A stretch of 64,000 nt of DNA from Diplolepis rosae (GCA_030998225.1 JAPYXD010000755.1:4203501-4267500); one strand, 5' to 3'; counted from the stretch's first letter, positions 20,806-32,093 are shown. The notes: a model not told the origin generated them from the sequence alone. Numbers and translations are program-made.

Positions 20806-22000
20806 TTTCTTTTTTATTCTGAGGCATCTTGCTTTTAGACTTTGGTCCTTGGTGTGAGTGTAGGTTAGATCGAGCATTGATGTGATGTTTTGGAAGTCAT
20901 CTGTAAGTTTTTCGGCAATGCCGATAATATCGGCTTTTCCGAAGCTTTGTTCAAGAAATGTTTGTAGTTGGTCATAGGTCAGAGAATGTTCTGAGGGCGA
21001 TTTATCAATTTCCACCTTGACTGGTATGAGCGAGTTGATTAAGCGTTGCGTTCCTTTCGGCGTAATATTTTCTTCAGATGGTGAGGTTTCGTTTCGTTGT
21101 TTTTTAGCAATAGGTTTAGCAAAGCTATCATTTGTAGCTTTTTCATTAGGGTGGGTGGGTTTTATGGTGTTTGGATTTTCATGAGGAATCACAGTATCAG
21201 TCAGATCGAGTCGAATGGACGAGTTTACGGAAGATGTGGATGGAGGGATTTGTCTTTTTAGGTTTTTTTGGTTGATACCTATGGGTGGGAATTGGTTGGT
21301 CTTTTCAATTTGTAAACTTTCCGCTTTCTCGTTAAATACATTTGGCTGTTGAATAGGAATATTTTTGGATTGAGGGCTGCTATCTACATTTGGGCACATC
21401 CTGGCCGTGTGACCGTTTTGTTTACAAATATAACAGCACGTTGAGTCGGTGCTGAAGTAGATCCATGACGGAGTTTCGTCATGAAATATTTGTATGGATT
21501 CAGGAATACGATGTTCGTCTTCTTCTTTAACATAAACTTGGCGGCGAAACGAAATATCCATTTTTTTGAAATGATCTTGTAGGATTTCGTTGGGAATGTG
21601 TGGGCTAACATTTGATATCACAACTCTTTTATTTTTTTCCATAAGCGGACGGATCTTAAGTTTGAATTCTTTAACCGTGACAAATTTGTTTGTTAGCTTT
21701 TCAACTAGATAAATGTTGGATAGATAAATGCACACTCTTCGTCCGGATATTTTTGAAATGTATCTAATTTGGTTGAGATCGATTATTTTTTCTAGGCCGT
21801 CAACATAGTCATCAATAGAGATTCCTTCAATAGAGTCGAGAATGATGGCTTGTTCTTTTGTGGGAAGGATTTGTTTTGCTGTAGCGTTGGCATAGGTTTG
21901 TTGACTGTTGGGTTGAGAATCACGTGGGGTTTCTTGGGAGGCAAGACCCCCGGTATCGGAAGCCATTGCACTATTGCTTTTAAGCATTTCAAACTGCAAT
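20806..22000 (-). CDS. Non-LTR retrotransposon ORF1 (nucleic-acid-binding protein), 3' truncated
   Basis: About 400 codons open on the minus strand, probably from the Met at 21966 (MASDTGG). After a Gln/Ser-rich leader come an RRM-like block (NQIRYISKISGRRVCIYLSN; KRVVISNVSPHIPNEILQDH) and one CCHC zinc knuckle, CCYICKQNGHTARMCPN at about 21400-21430. A Pro/Ser/Lys-rich linker and a helical tail (DQLQTFLEQSFGKADIIGIA) follow. This layout is that of ORF1 of Jockey/I-like LINEs, which coats the LINE RNA. The frame is intact, but it ends by running into antisense gag at about 20806; no ORF2 follows. The element is thus cut at its 3' side, the opposite of usual LINE truncation. Confidence 0.8.
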
Positions 22001-24094
22001 TGCAGTTTGAATGCTTATTCCACTCCCTATCCGAAAATTATATTATATTATAATATATTGTAAAGATGTCAAATATTAATGATGAGTAATAGGAACGAAA
22101 CACTCGCCGTCGATGGATTTATTGACACTCGCGGCGATAGAGGTAAACACGTCCGTTCGCTACAGTGTCTCACGGTCGACCTCAATCTTTCTAGTTCGTG
22201 GGTATGAAGCTTTTGATTCGGTACGCCTGATCGTCAAAATATAAAAGTTTTAGTCAAATCTATCATAGAGTTTTTGGGAAAAAAAAACATTTAGCTAAAA
22301 TAAGCATTTTTCCATTAAAATACATGTAAAAATCGAAACTTTGACAAGTGTTTGTCTAAAAACTGTCCATCTTTCTGACATTATTCTTTCGAATTTTTAG
22401 TTTGCAGGTTCTAAAATACAAGAAAAAAATTTTTTTACAATTTTTTATCATACGGCCATTTTCTGTGCATTTGGTGCGGGGTCCTTTGGGAATAAAATGG
22501 ACTAACCTTATGTAATGTAGTATGCTATCGTTTGAAACTGAGGGATTATACTACCCTCAGACAATATTTAAAATTTTTTCTTTCTTCGTTTCCTGATCAC
22601 ACACATTTTTTACATAACACACTGATCACTATGAAGTTATCTATGCAACTGAACTTTGGCTATGATTTGAAACCGAAAGTGTGGGATGAAAGTGGATGGT
22701 ATGCTTTTGCTATTCCCCGATAGCAATGTCGTAGGCAACATTTGACAACAACACATCGATCGGATTTACCGAAATTTATACATAATTGACCTAATTAAGA
22801 TGCGACCGCAAAACGCTAAAATTTTCCATGCTTTCAAAATGAGCCTACTGACACAGCAAAATCTGCAGTATAACAGATCATTCGTATTGAGATCTTTCAT
22901 TCCCTTACTACCTCTCCATATCAGCAGCATAGTGTATGCATCAAATGTAGCATTCTGAAAGACGTATTTAGGCTGCTTTTTTGCACCACGCTATTATAAG
23001 GCGACACTGCTGTGTCATATGATGCATATGATGCTCAAATAAATGTGTCACTACTCATGACTTTAAAATAACATGTGGGAATATTTTTTGGGTTGGTATA
23101 CAATATATATTTAGCCAACAAGTTGATCACACCAATGCAAATTTATTTTCAGGCTACTTAGCGAAGTTGAAAATTAACATTGAGTACTGCTTACACAAAA
23201 ATTATTAACATTAATGCAAAATCCTAACCTTCGTTTTTTTTTAGTAATAAGGAAACTAACTTCAAGTGCCTCACTGACATCACGAACCAAACAAACAAAA
23301 ATTCTCGGGTTAACGATTTTCTGATGAAAATGATCGGAACACAGAAAAATGTTGTAAAAACGAAAAGAAGTAGAATAATATTACAAAATAAAAGCAATTT
23401 ATCCGAATAACACTTGGCACGTGATACAATGAAACCTAACATTCAACGAAATAGAGGTATTCTTTCTGTAATCCCAAAAATGTATTCCGCAATTTTCAGC
23501 CATCGATAATATTTTCGAAGAGTTCATGCGTATAAATATTACGTAAACCCTAAAAAACTTTTTTTACGAATTTCGAATTCTGTATTTTTAATGTGATGCG
23601 CAGCGATAAAATTTTTTATTCGCAGTTATTAGGCAAATTTCGGAGAAACTTGCTGTCACACAATACAATACAAAAGTCTCAATAATGCATAAATATGAAA
23701 GTAAATCTCGAATCACTGTTAACTCTGTAATGATTAAAACATCCTATACGAGTTCACGCACTCCAACGCATGACACTGTGATGTTGCCTCTATTGACAGA
23801 AGTCTGCGGCGTCTTTTATGACTGACTGAATGCTCATTCGTGGCAGAATCGTATTCAACACGTGATTGCGAAAAAAACACGACAAGATGTGACCCCATAT
23901 TTCTGTGTCATTCCGGCATGACATTTTAACGCGTTAATCACACTTAAATGCACAATGAATAGTACACTGGAAAAACTCAACAAATCTTTTTCGTGAATAA
24001 ACACAAGTAAGTATCAATCATTGATACATATAAGTCTCTCATTTCAATTGACGAAATGTTGAGCTCAATCTTTTGCTATCGGGGTTGTATTTCG
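22001..24094. other. LINE 5' flank, then no gene recognised
   Basis: 22020-22250 is slightly GC-richer and may be the LINE 5' UTR. Beyond it I see only AT-rich sequence with short frames and no repeat shared with the rest of the window. Confidence 0.45.
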
Positions 24095-24269
24095 AGTTGA
24101 GATTTTAAGGAAAAGGGGAGAAAAAAAAGTGGACGGATGTGCTCAAGATGACTGGAGTACTACAACAAAAGGAGACAATAAAGTGTAATAGGAGTTAAAA
24201 TAGTTTGTTCTTGACAGATTTAGAATTTTCTCAGGGAATTTGTGTATGTGTGTATTTTAATGTATGTGC

Positions 24270-25343
24270 TTAAAATTTACAAAATTTTTGTTGGCTAGAA
24301 TATAATTTATCGTTCAAAAGGGGGAGGTAAAAAACAGATAAGTTCTCAGTATCGGCTCTTTGGTTTACCGCCTGTGGATTGCCCGCTATATGAGCCATTT
24401 CAAGTATCATGCGTTTTTTATAGTTATCTGATCTGTCAATTATCTTTACATCACCAAAATTGAACTTGTGGTCTTGATGCCAAGCATGTTTGGTTAGAAC
24501 AATCCATTTTTCCGGGGGGTTGTAAACATCTTTTGTATGTTCGTGTATTCTAGTCTTTAGGGGCCGTTTGGTTGTACCTATATAAGCTGCTGTACAGTCA
24601 GAGCAAGGGATACTGTAAACGACATTAGCAGTATCAAGTTTTAAAATAGGGACTTTGCTTGTTTTAAAAAAGTGTGAGAGGCCATTGGTATTGCGAGGAG
24701 AGATTTTTATATTGAAGGGTTTGAGGATACCTGACAGTTTTTCTGATAGGCCTTGTACGTAAGGCAATGGTACATATTTGGTGGTTTGACTTGTTAAGTT
24801 TGAATGTGTTGTGCGTATGTGTGTGTTTGGGACTCTTTCAGATACTTCGTGTGTGTGAGCGTTCGTTTTTGAACCTCTCTGCGAAAGAAGGTTTAATCTC
24901 TTTTTTATAACGGAGTTTAAAAAAGCAAGTGGGTAATTGTTTTTGAGTAAAGTAGATTTTATTTTTTGAATGTTTTCTTTGTGAAAGTTTTTGTCCGATA
25001 GGGTGATACCACTGTCAACTAAATTGTTAATAACATTAATTTTGTAATTAAGTAGATGATGCGAATGATAGTGTAGGAACCGCCCGGACCAGATCGGTTT
25101 TTGATACCAATTAGTCTGTATATATTTTCCATTTCGAATAACAAGAACATCCAAAAAACAAATTCTATTGTCTGATTCCTCTTCAACTGTAAATTGTATT
25201 TTGAGATTATAGCTGTTGAAAATATTTTTGATTGTGGTAATTTCATCACTCGGAACCGCTGTTATAATGTCGTCTACGTATCTAAAATAAAAAGGGAGTT
25301 GAAACGGGAGAGTGGATATACATTTGTTTTCCAGGTCATACAT
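24270..25343 (-). CDS. Penelope-like retroelement protein: RT palm to GIY-YIG endonuclease, 357 aa, 5' truncated
   Basis: Open frame on the minus strand. Residues ~19-35 hold FYFRYVDDIITAV, the RT catalytic YVDD; FLDVLVIRNGKYIQTNWYQK and LHYHSHHLLNYKINVINNLV are the usual downstream palm/thumb blocks. From residue ~240 the GIY-YIG nuclease reads VVYSIPCSDCTAAYIGTTKR with RIHEH downstream, Cys pair included, which nicks target DNA for primed reverse transcription. Full Penelope proteins also carry the earlier RT fingers; these are lost because the inverted partial copy begins there. The ATG is only the first Met after truncation. Confidence 0.9.
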   Translation of the reverse strand: MYDLENKCISTLPFQLPFYFRYVDDIITAVPSDEITTIKNIFNSYNLKIQFTVEEESDNRICFLDVLVIRNGKYIQTNWYQKPIWSGRFLHYHSHHLLNYKINVINNLVDSGITLSDKNFHKENIQKIKSTLLKNNYPLAFLNSVIKKRLNLLSQRGSKTNAHTHEVSERVPNTHIRTTHSNLTSQTTKYVPLPYVQGLSEKLSGILKPFNIKISPRNTNGLSHFFKTSKVPILKLDTANVVYSIPCSDCTAAYIGTTKRPLKTRIHEHTKDVYNPPEKWIVLTKHAWHQDHKFNFGDVKIIDRSDNYKKRMILEMAHIAGNPQAVNQRADTENLSVFYLPLLNDKLYSSQQKFCKF

Positions 25344-25344
25344 A

Positions 25345-25848
25345 TATGTACCATTGCCTTACGTACAAGGCCTATCGGAAAAACTGTCAGGTATCCTCAA
25401 ACCCTTCAATATAAAAATCTCTCCTCGCAATACCAATGGCCTCTCACACGTTTTTAAAACAAGCAAAGTCCCTATTTTAAAACGTGATACTGCTAATGTC
25501 GTTTAAAGTATCCCTTGCTCTGACTGTACAGCAGCTTATATAGGTACAACCAAACGGCCCCTAAAGACTAGAATACACGAACATACGAAAGATGTTTACA
25601 ACCCCCCGGAAAAATGGATTGCTCTAACCAAACATGCTTGGCATCAAGACCACAAGTTCAATTTTGGTGATGTAAAGATAATTGACAGATCAGATAACTA
25701 TAAAAAACGCATGATACTTGAAATGGCTCATATAGCGGGCAATCCACAGGCGGTAAACCAAAGAGCCGATACTGAGAACTTATCTGTTTTTTACCTCCCC
25801 CTTTTGAACGATAAATTATATTCTAGCCAACAAAAATTTTGTAAATTT
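25345..25848 (+). pseudogene. Inverted partial copy of the Penelope-like GIY-YIG domain
   Basis: Plus-strand twin of the preceding gene's C-terminus (YVPLPYVQGLSEKLSGIL to SSQQKFCKF). A TAC-to-TAA change destroys the first GIY-YIG tyrosine codon (DTANVV then stop at 25504), and one Ile-to-Val/Ala-type change is seen later. It has no RT, so it cannot act. Confidence 0.88.
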
Positions 25849-26026
25849 TAAGCACATACATTAAAATACACACATACACAAATTCCCTGAGAAAATTCTA
25901 AATCTGTCAAGAACAAACTATTTTAACTCCTATTACACTTTATTGTCTCCTTTTGTTGTAGTACTCCAGTCATCTTGAGCACATCCGTCCACTTTTTTTT
26001 CTCCCCTTTTCCTTAAAATCTCAACT

Positions 26027-27062
26027 AGAAACAGGAAAATCACTGATTCGCTCGGTGGAATTTTGACTGATTTGAAAATGTACTGAATTATCTAAATTTT
26101 CATTAATATTATGCAGCTGAACTGTATTTTCATAAAATATATCTCAAAAATACAAAACTGTAACAAACTTATTCAAATCCATCAGAAAATTAAGTAGCTA
26201 AAACTGAGTTTCAGTTACATGTGGTTGAATTTTTAGCTGCATTTAACGGTTAAATTGGAATTTTTTACATAATTTTAACTCAAAAGTAACAGAATTTTCG
26301 GTAATTCTGTCTTAATTCTGTGAGGCTGCAGCTGAATAAAGCTACGGTCACATGTTCTGTGTAATTGCAGTAGAAATTTCTAACAGTGTAGTATTCGTAT
26401 CAGCAATTCTATGCTAATTGTCATAAATAACCCTTTGTAATTTTATACTATATATGTAATAGCATTTATATCAATTTTTTTACAATAAAATTGCATTTCC
26501 ATAAAAAAACAGCGGGGAATTAGTTGCGCACCTAATAATATCTAGTGTAAATTATTCCCTTTTTATTATTGGTTATCCTCATCCCTGTTACAGTGATAAA
26601 TCCTTCATATTCCTTTTTGTTCAAAAACGAGGAGTTTTAATCATAATTAATAGGTAAGTAACAAGGACGTTACACTAGGCAGGTCATGAAAAATGAAGAA
26701 TCGTCTTTTTTCGAAAAGTGCTCACTGTGTTACTTTATATAAAAAATCAGTGAATAATAATGACGTAAAAAACTCTAAAATTTTTAAGATGTATTCACGT
26801 TATTCGGTTTCATTAACAGAAGAATATTTATTATACTAATCAGATTTTTGGACGCACATAGTATTATGGCGAGATACACTTATGTCAAATATTCAGGTCA
26901 CATATATTAAAATAATTTAATTTTACTTTTCAAATGGTGAAATACACTCATAAAAATTATTCAGGTATTGAGTTGAATCTATCTATCATAAACTTCTTTG
27001 CAGTAATACATTCAAGACAAAAGAATAGAAAATTAGTTATGAAAGTATCATGTTTCACTTAC
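26027..27062. other. No gene; LTR-end-like segment near 26560-26680
   Basis: AT-rich. At 26575-26670 the words CCTCATCCCTGTTAC, AAAACGAGGAG and GGACGTTACA recall the Ty3 LTR ends at 17976 and 19523 in order and spacing, so a diverged LTR end may lie here. Nothing else is assignable. Confidence 0.35.
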
Positions 27063-27317
27063 TTGTGGATAGTTTCCATCTTTTGCTTGATAATCAAAAA
27101 CGTAGAAATATGTCTTCGGAATAGGTTCTTTTCCGTTTTCTACACTGGAAGTCATATGAGGAGAAGTGACTTTTCTTGCATGCCTTAAGGTAAATAGATC
27201 CCCAGTTTGTACAAGAGGTGCTACGTATTGAGCATCACTCAGAGCTTGCACACATGTATCTCTCATATTTACAGGATGTTGTACAGTACGTTCCCAATCA
27301 GTATACTCGTTGACAAT
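27063..27317 (-). CDS. Neuroligin-family exon (85 codons, phase 0/0)
   Basis: Minus strand. A pyrimidine tract and AG acceptor (TTTCTTTTCAAG) end at 27318; the exon reads IVNEYTDWERTVQHPVNMRD, ALSDAQYVAPLVQTGDLFT, a variable loop, then KTYFYVFDYQAKDGNYPQ, and is followed by the donor GTAAGT at 27062-27057. Length 255 bases, both boundaries between codons. The conserved blocks are those of the cholinesterase-like extracellular domain of insect neuroligins, postsynaptic adhesion proteins that bind neurexin. The variable loop (residues ~44-68) is where insect neuroligins differ most. No stop or frameshift. No neighbouring exon is visible in the window, so its introns are long and transposon-filled. 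I cannot say which neuroligin paralogue it is. Confidence 0.85.
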
Positions 27318-27559
27318 CTTGAAAAGAAATGAAATAAAATTGAAACATTTGTTATTTAAAAAAAAGCTATAAAAGTAACCGTTTCTCAACCTTCAAAAGA
27401 TAATTTTCTTCAGTTTTATGTCAACGTGCAAGAACCTCATGCATGTACATTATAATATTATAATATTTTGGTTAAATTTGTCTCAACATGGCGAAACGAT
27501 GCTTCATGTAATGCTAATCAAAATGTACTAAGTTTTTCTTCCAAATATCTAAAAAGGAA
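27318..27559. other. Intronic sequence upstream of the neuroligin exon
   Basis: AT-rich; no element recognised. Confidence 0.5.
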
Positions 27560-27958
27560 TTAAATTTATAGACTGTTTTCAAGCAAACGATTTTTCATAA
27601 TAACGCTCATTTTGTATCTCACATATTATTGTTAAAAAATTTAATTTTTGATTTTCAATAGTATTTTTGTAAGTAAAAAGAAAAATATACAACTTATAAA
27701 AAAATGTTGCGCTTCAAATTTGTCGATCTTTATGTAGTAAACAATTTTGTATTCTACCTTTTTTTCGTATTTTGTAAAATTTAACTGAAGAATGGAATTT
27801 AGATACTGGCTTCTTTCAAGTTTTAACGCATTGTAACTTGCCTAATTTAAGTTCTTTTGGATCCAGGGGGTGTTAAAACGTAAAAATTTGATCAAAATTT
27901 TGAAAGTCGTTTTTGACATAAAAACCTTCTCATTTATGATGAGGATGTAGAAAGAAAG
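27560..27958 (+). repeat. Dispersed repeat D, copy C (minisatellite part plus hairpin tail)
   Basis: 27590-27790 is the reverse complement of a minisatellite unit at 55137-55330 (CGTATTTTGTAAAATTTA; CTCACATATTATTGTTAAAA). 27860-27953 matches the tail seen at 49560-49650 and, reversed, 54698-54800, with CCAGGGGGTGTTAAAACG and the hairpin CTTCTCATTTATGATGAGGA. The two parts occur in the same order in the opposite orientation at 54698-55740, so they form one element. Confidence 0.7.
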
Positions 27959-28225
27959 AAAAAAAGGAAAAAAAGGAGTGCAGCAGGCACAAAAGAAAAA
28001 AAGAAAGGCGCTCAAGCGCTCTCCGCCTGCCCGGTCCTGTAAAAGGGGGGTGACGTTTCAGCTTATGAAAAGGCGCTCGGCCGGACGTTCGGCGGAATGG
28101 CAGAAATTAGATCTTTGGTCTCCAAGGGGCCTTTCGAAATCAGGGACTTCGACGAGACTGTGAAAAGGAAAAAAGTTGTTGCTGCGCTGCGTATTGCATT
28201 GCATTGCCAAGGAGTGTAAGTTTTC
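27959..28225 (+). pseudogene. R1-clade LINE ORF1 fragment
   Basis: Lysine-rich then GC-richer plus-strand sequence; 28099-28190 reads AEIRSLVSKGPFEIRDFDET followed by VVAALRIAL, the block just before the zinc knuckles in R1 ORF1 (compare DETVSREEIVAV at 58830). No start or knuckles. It begins immediately after the tail of repeat D and ends at the Tc1 fragment. Confidence 0.7.
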
Positions 28226-28792
28226 CACCCCCTGTGCGGCTATCATTGTTGACATGTTCCATTCTTCAAACCTCTTCTATTAAAAAAAGAGCCAAATTCA
28301 TTCACTGTCTTCAAAAAAAGAAATACATGCAAGAAACGCTGTAACATATGTTCCATAAGTTTTGAGAATAAATTCAGCTGAATTAATAATTAATTAATAA
28401 GGCTGAAATTTGGTATTTCCCATTGCACAGTCCACCGTATTTTGCCAAAATCTAATATTTCCTATCGTAAACGTAAGCGAGCACCGAAGTATTCAGCTAG
28501 GCATCTTGAAATAATACCGGAATGTTGCCGGGCACTTCGAGACAAACACTTTGCAAATGGAAAATTCATTGTTTGGTATGATGAATCTTACTTTACTTTT
28601 TTGCATCATGAATTGAGTGGAAATAATGTCTATCACACAGATAACTTTGAAACAACTCGAGACAATGTAAAATATGACGGAAAAACGAAGTGTGAGCCGA
28701 AAGTGTTGGTTTGGTTGGCGATTTCATCTAAAGGTACTTCAACACCAGTTATTCGACGGATGAATAAATTGGAAATTTATGAAAGTTTATGA
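28226..28792 (+). pseudogene. Tc1-like transposase fragment, copy 1
   Basis: The frame from 28442 reads MPKSNISYRKRKRAPKYSAR, then IVWYDESYFTFLHHELSGN and CEPKVLVWLAISSKGTSTPV: the first catalytic Asp (in YDESYF) and the following strands of a Tc1/mariner DDE core. The second and third acidic residues are missing. 28226-28375 and 28395-28478 match, reversed, 30548-30970; the helix-turn-helix segment between them is deleted here but present there. Non-functional. Confidence 0.75.
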
Positions 28793-29035
28793 ATAAATCT
28801 GAATATCAAAAAAATCTTTTTTCTAAATCATTTGCTTTTTGTTTAAATGGCGTGCGTTCGAATACTTTTTATATTTATACTATACATTATTTTATTTAAA
28901 TATACTTTTTATACCGATAGACATAGAAATTCCCATAGTTATGCTAGATGTTTTCAAAGAAATTACAGTAAATGTTACTCTAATTTGACTGAATATATGT
29001 CAAATTACCAGTTTTACAAACGAAAAACCCCCTAA
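28793..29035. other. AT-rich, no gene
   Basis: Hydrophobic short frame; no family seen. Confidence 0.5.
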
Positions 29036-29265
29036 TGAATTAAATGATTAATGTGAAATTCTTAGACCTGAAGTAGCTCATTTGGGTTACATTATAGACA
29101 AAACGGAGTTTGACCCGATTCTAAAAAACTAAAATCAGTCAAAGGATTTTCAATACCAAAAAATGAAGAGAATTTTAAACCATCTTAGGTTGAGCAGGTT
29201 ATTGTACATGATTTATCGAAAAATTATCTAAAATTTCAAGTCCTTTATACAATTTTTGATGGCGA
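29036..29265 (+). pseudogene. Ty3/gypsy RT thumb fragment
   Basis: Plus-strand CEILRPEVAHLGYIIDKTEF is the RT segment after the catalytic YxDD (CEF..xEVxYLGHxI); the next stretch reads as the KNFxxPKNxxxIxxFLGLxxYYRRFI block after frameshifts. About 70 codons with stops. Orphan relic. Confidence 0.7.
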
Positions 29266-29639
29266 TCGAAAACCTTCGTTAGCCACAAATTTTTCAAAAT
29301 TCGAGGGGAATCGATCCTCCAACAAATACCCATGTTCGGAGATCGAGGCTGAAACTTAGGTTATTACATATATATTATCAGAAATAGAACAAAACAAAAT
29401 GCAAACCTCGAGTCGAGAATAAATGCATTACTAACTTTAAATCAGCAAGGGAACAGTATAAGAAAGCAGATAATGGACCATGATAAGAAGGTGTTTTAGA
29501 CTCAAATGAAGACAAACCTTTTTATTAGCTTCATCAAATGTGCCGATAGGACCGACCATCCGATAAACCGCTTCTCGGTTTTCGGCACACACATTTAGGG
29601 ATTTATACAGGCGGAGATAGTAGCCCTACTGCGGCAGGG
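29266..29639. other. No gene recognised
   Basis: Mixed-composition stretch before the R1 copy. Confidence 0.4.
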
Positions 29640-30547
29640 CTCCAATGATGGGCGAACCGTCTTAAAAATACTACGTTTAACATGAAGGCGAAAAACAAAG
29701 AAAAGGGTAAGGAGAAGGAGGAGGCGCTGAACACGCCGACACATGCTGCTGTTTTAGCGTCCACATCGGACACTACAGCAGCAAGCAAGGACTTGGGTGC
29801 TTCCCCAGAAGCAAGACGACTCAGCAAAGACAGGCTACATAAACATCTTGAGGAAACCTGACTCATAAATGAGCTTGGTTGGGCTAAGTCTGCTGGGTCG
29901 TTGGAGGACACCGTGCGGGTGGCGAGGCGGAAAGCGGTCGCAGCATGTGACCACTCCATGCTTCGCCACGGGCACGGGCGTACCGGGGACTCAGTGTACT
30001 GGTGAAACGACCAGCTGTCTGTCCTGCGTCGGGAATGCCTTGTAGCGCGGCGGAAATTCACCCGCTCAAAGGGTGATTCTCTTCTGCACGAGGCATGGAA
30101 AAAAGCAAAATCAGCTCTGTGGCACGGCATAAAGAAAAGTCAACTTCAGTGCTGGAAAGACTTAATCGGTGAGGTCGAGAAGGACCCATGGGGTCTCGCC
30201 TTCAAAATAGTCACCAAGAGATTGGTGACTAGAAGAAAGACCCCGGGCCTGGATAATCCCGAACGAGATCCTCAAAGAGGTGATCGGGGTATACTCGGAG
30301 ATCCTCCTAGAAGTGTTTAACTTCTGTCTTCGGGAGGGGAGGTTCTTTGCAGACTGGAAATAGCAGAGGTTGGTCCTGCTGAGGAAGGGCAACAAGCCGC
30401 TAGGGGATGCCTCATCGTATAGACCATAATGTCTATCGGATACGATGAGGAAACTTCTGGAGAAAATGATCCTACAAAGACTACAGGGTCACATGGTCCT
30501 CGAGAATGGTCTCTCGGAAAACCAGTTTGGCTTCCCGAAAGGCTTAC
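29640..30547 (+). pseudogene. R1-clade LINE, internally deleted copy
   Basis: Starts with a lysine-rich ORF1-like leader (MKAKNKEKGKEKEEALN), then joins mid-ORF2: RRLSKDRLHKHLEE, SAGSLEDTVRVARRKAVAAC, ALWHGIKKSQLQCWKDLIGE, and RT start NEILKEVI. It is 85-90% alike by eye to 60190-61075 of the second R1 copy. Relative to that copy it lacks the ~150 bases around the APGIDGVP motif, as well as the endonuclease. Multiple stops. It ends exactly where an inverted Tc1 piece begins, at 30548. Confidence 0.8.
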
Positions 30548-30975
30548 GTTTACGATAGGAAATATTAGATTTTGGCAAAATACGGTGGACTGTGGTATGG
30601 GAAATACCAAATTTCAGCCTTTTAACACTTGAAGAATCTGGCGTGAACTCATTTAGCCAGAAAGATTTGCGTCAGTCTTTTATGAATCGAGTTTCTATGC
30701 CATAATGGAAACGAATTTTTGTGACATTCGCTTTTAGAGGTTACATTAATACTTCGTTCAGTCTTTCATTTTCATTGGTTGACATTTTCGGATTCGTTGA
30801 TGCAACTGAATAAAGTACTGAATTTATTCTCAAAACTTATGGATCATATGTTATAGCGTTTCTTGCACGTATTCCTTTTTTTGAAGACAGTGAATGGATT
30901 TGGCTTAAATTTTAGCAGAAGAGGTTTGAAGAATCTTACATGTCAACAATGATAGCACTTTGTTTCTAGTGGTGA
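30548..30975 (-). pseudogene. Tc1-like element fragment, copy 2 (5' part, inverted)
   Basis: Reverse complement of 28226-28478, but keeping the N-terminal DNA-binding segment missing from copy 1. It includes the block GKFGISHSTVHRI-like reading near 30600 and stops before the catalytic domain. It is joined on the left to R1 at 30547. Confidence 0.7.
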
Positions 30976-31200
30976 CCTCTCATAAAAATATCACGTCAAT
31001 ATAAAACACCCTAGCAATTTTTTTAATTTTTAGTAGTTTTAATTTTGAAAACAAATTGGCTTTTTCCACCTCAGTTCTCAAGATATTGATCTGTGGGATA
31101 GGGCGTCTATAAACTGTTATATGCGGGTTTAATATAACCTCGAAGTCACCGCAAATCTCAATTTGCCCATTTGCCTTGAGTACCGGCACGATAGTTACAT
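30976..31200 (-). pseudogene. Ty3/gypsy RT N-terminal fragment
   Basis: Minus-strand frame MPVLKANGQIEICGDFEVIL, NPHITVYRRPIPQI, then NLFSKLKL: the RT fingers motif (VPVxKxxGxxRxCGDF) through the FxKLDL palm strand. Truncated after about 60 codons. Confidence 0.8.
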
Positions 31201-31998
31201 TGTAATACAGTTATACTGCCTATAACTAGAATTGGTTAACAGGTGGTTCGCTTTACAAGAGTAAAAACGATACTATACGTTCACATAATCTCTCTTCACA
31301 GCCGTAAGCCCCTCCATATTCGTCACGAAGTTGATGGTACTGTCACCGCTTGCCGTTCTCATATTTGTGGCATCTCTTTCTGCCGATTCCAGTGACTGTG
31401 TCAACTTAACGACTAGTTAATAGATTGGGCCTCTTCCTCTCTATAGCCTCTTTTTGAGCTCTTCACTTGACAAACCGCAATTGAATTGGTCCCGTATGGT
31501 AACTTGCAGGTTTTGACCGAATTCACAGAATTCGCATCTGCATAAGTATCACTGGCATTGGTAGATTCCATAGAATAGCATACCTCTCTTTCCCTTGTAA
31601 GGATAGAAACAGTGGCACATTTTTGTTGTGCTCTACTTCATTCGTTATCATGTACATTACTAGCCTTTCACATTACAAAGCCCAGTTAATCACAGATTCG
31701 TGATTTTGGACATACGACGTATCCATGAATTCGTATCTCGAACTCGGTGATCTAAGTCGTCGAAATCCCGTGATACATAATTACGGAATATTATATGTAC
31801 TCAAATTATTATTATAAATTATCATAATTATCATAATTATTACATAATTATATGATTATTATTATTATAAATGAATTTTATGTTTGCAATTGTATAAATT
31901 TGCTTAATAATGTAATAATTTCTCTAAAACAATATCCAATCATTAATTATACTTTTCATAGCGCCTCCTTTGAAAATACGATTTGCGGTACCTGTAAA
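31201..31998. other. No gene recognised
   Basis: Mixed then very AT-rich sequence (31790-31930); no frames of note. Confidence 0.5.
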
Positions 31999-32054
31999 GC
32001 GGGTTGAAACTACGATTTTCAACCCTAGGGTTGAAAGTCGCTGTTTCAACCCGC
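31999..32054. repeat. 56-bp palindrome centred on CCCTAGGG
   Basis: GCGGGTTGAAAC at the left end pairs perfectly with GTTTCAACCCGC at the right, and TTTCAACCCT pairs with AGGGTTGAAA at the centre; only three internal mismatches. It has no loop, so it would extrude as a cruciform. Confidence 0.92.
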
Positions 32055-32093
32055 TCCACAGTTACAGCCAATCAGATTCTCAAAAGATTTGCT

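Larger units (their letters stand above)
24095..26026. mobile_element. Penelope-like element as head-to-head inverted repeat (682-bp arms)
   Basis: 24095-24776 and 25345-26026 are reverse complements, nearly perfect (I saw only a handful of differences), with a 568-base unique centre. Both arms encode the C-terminal GIY-YIG part of the same Penelope-like protein and its 3' tail, reading outwards. Partial inverted duplications are common at Penelope insertions. Arm identity suggests a recent event or ongoing conversion. Confidence 0.9.

Noticed and set aside
29603..30130. 175-aa minus-strand ORF
   Set aside because: Shadow of the R1 copy on the plus strand.
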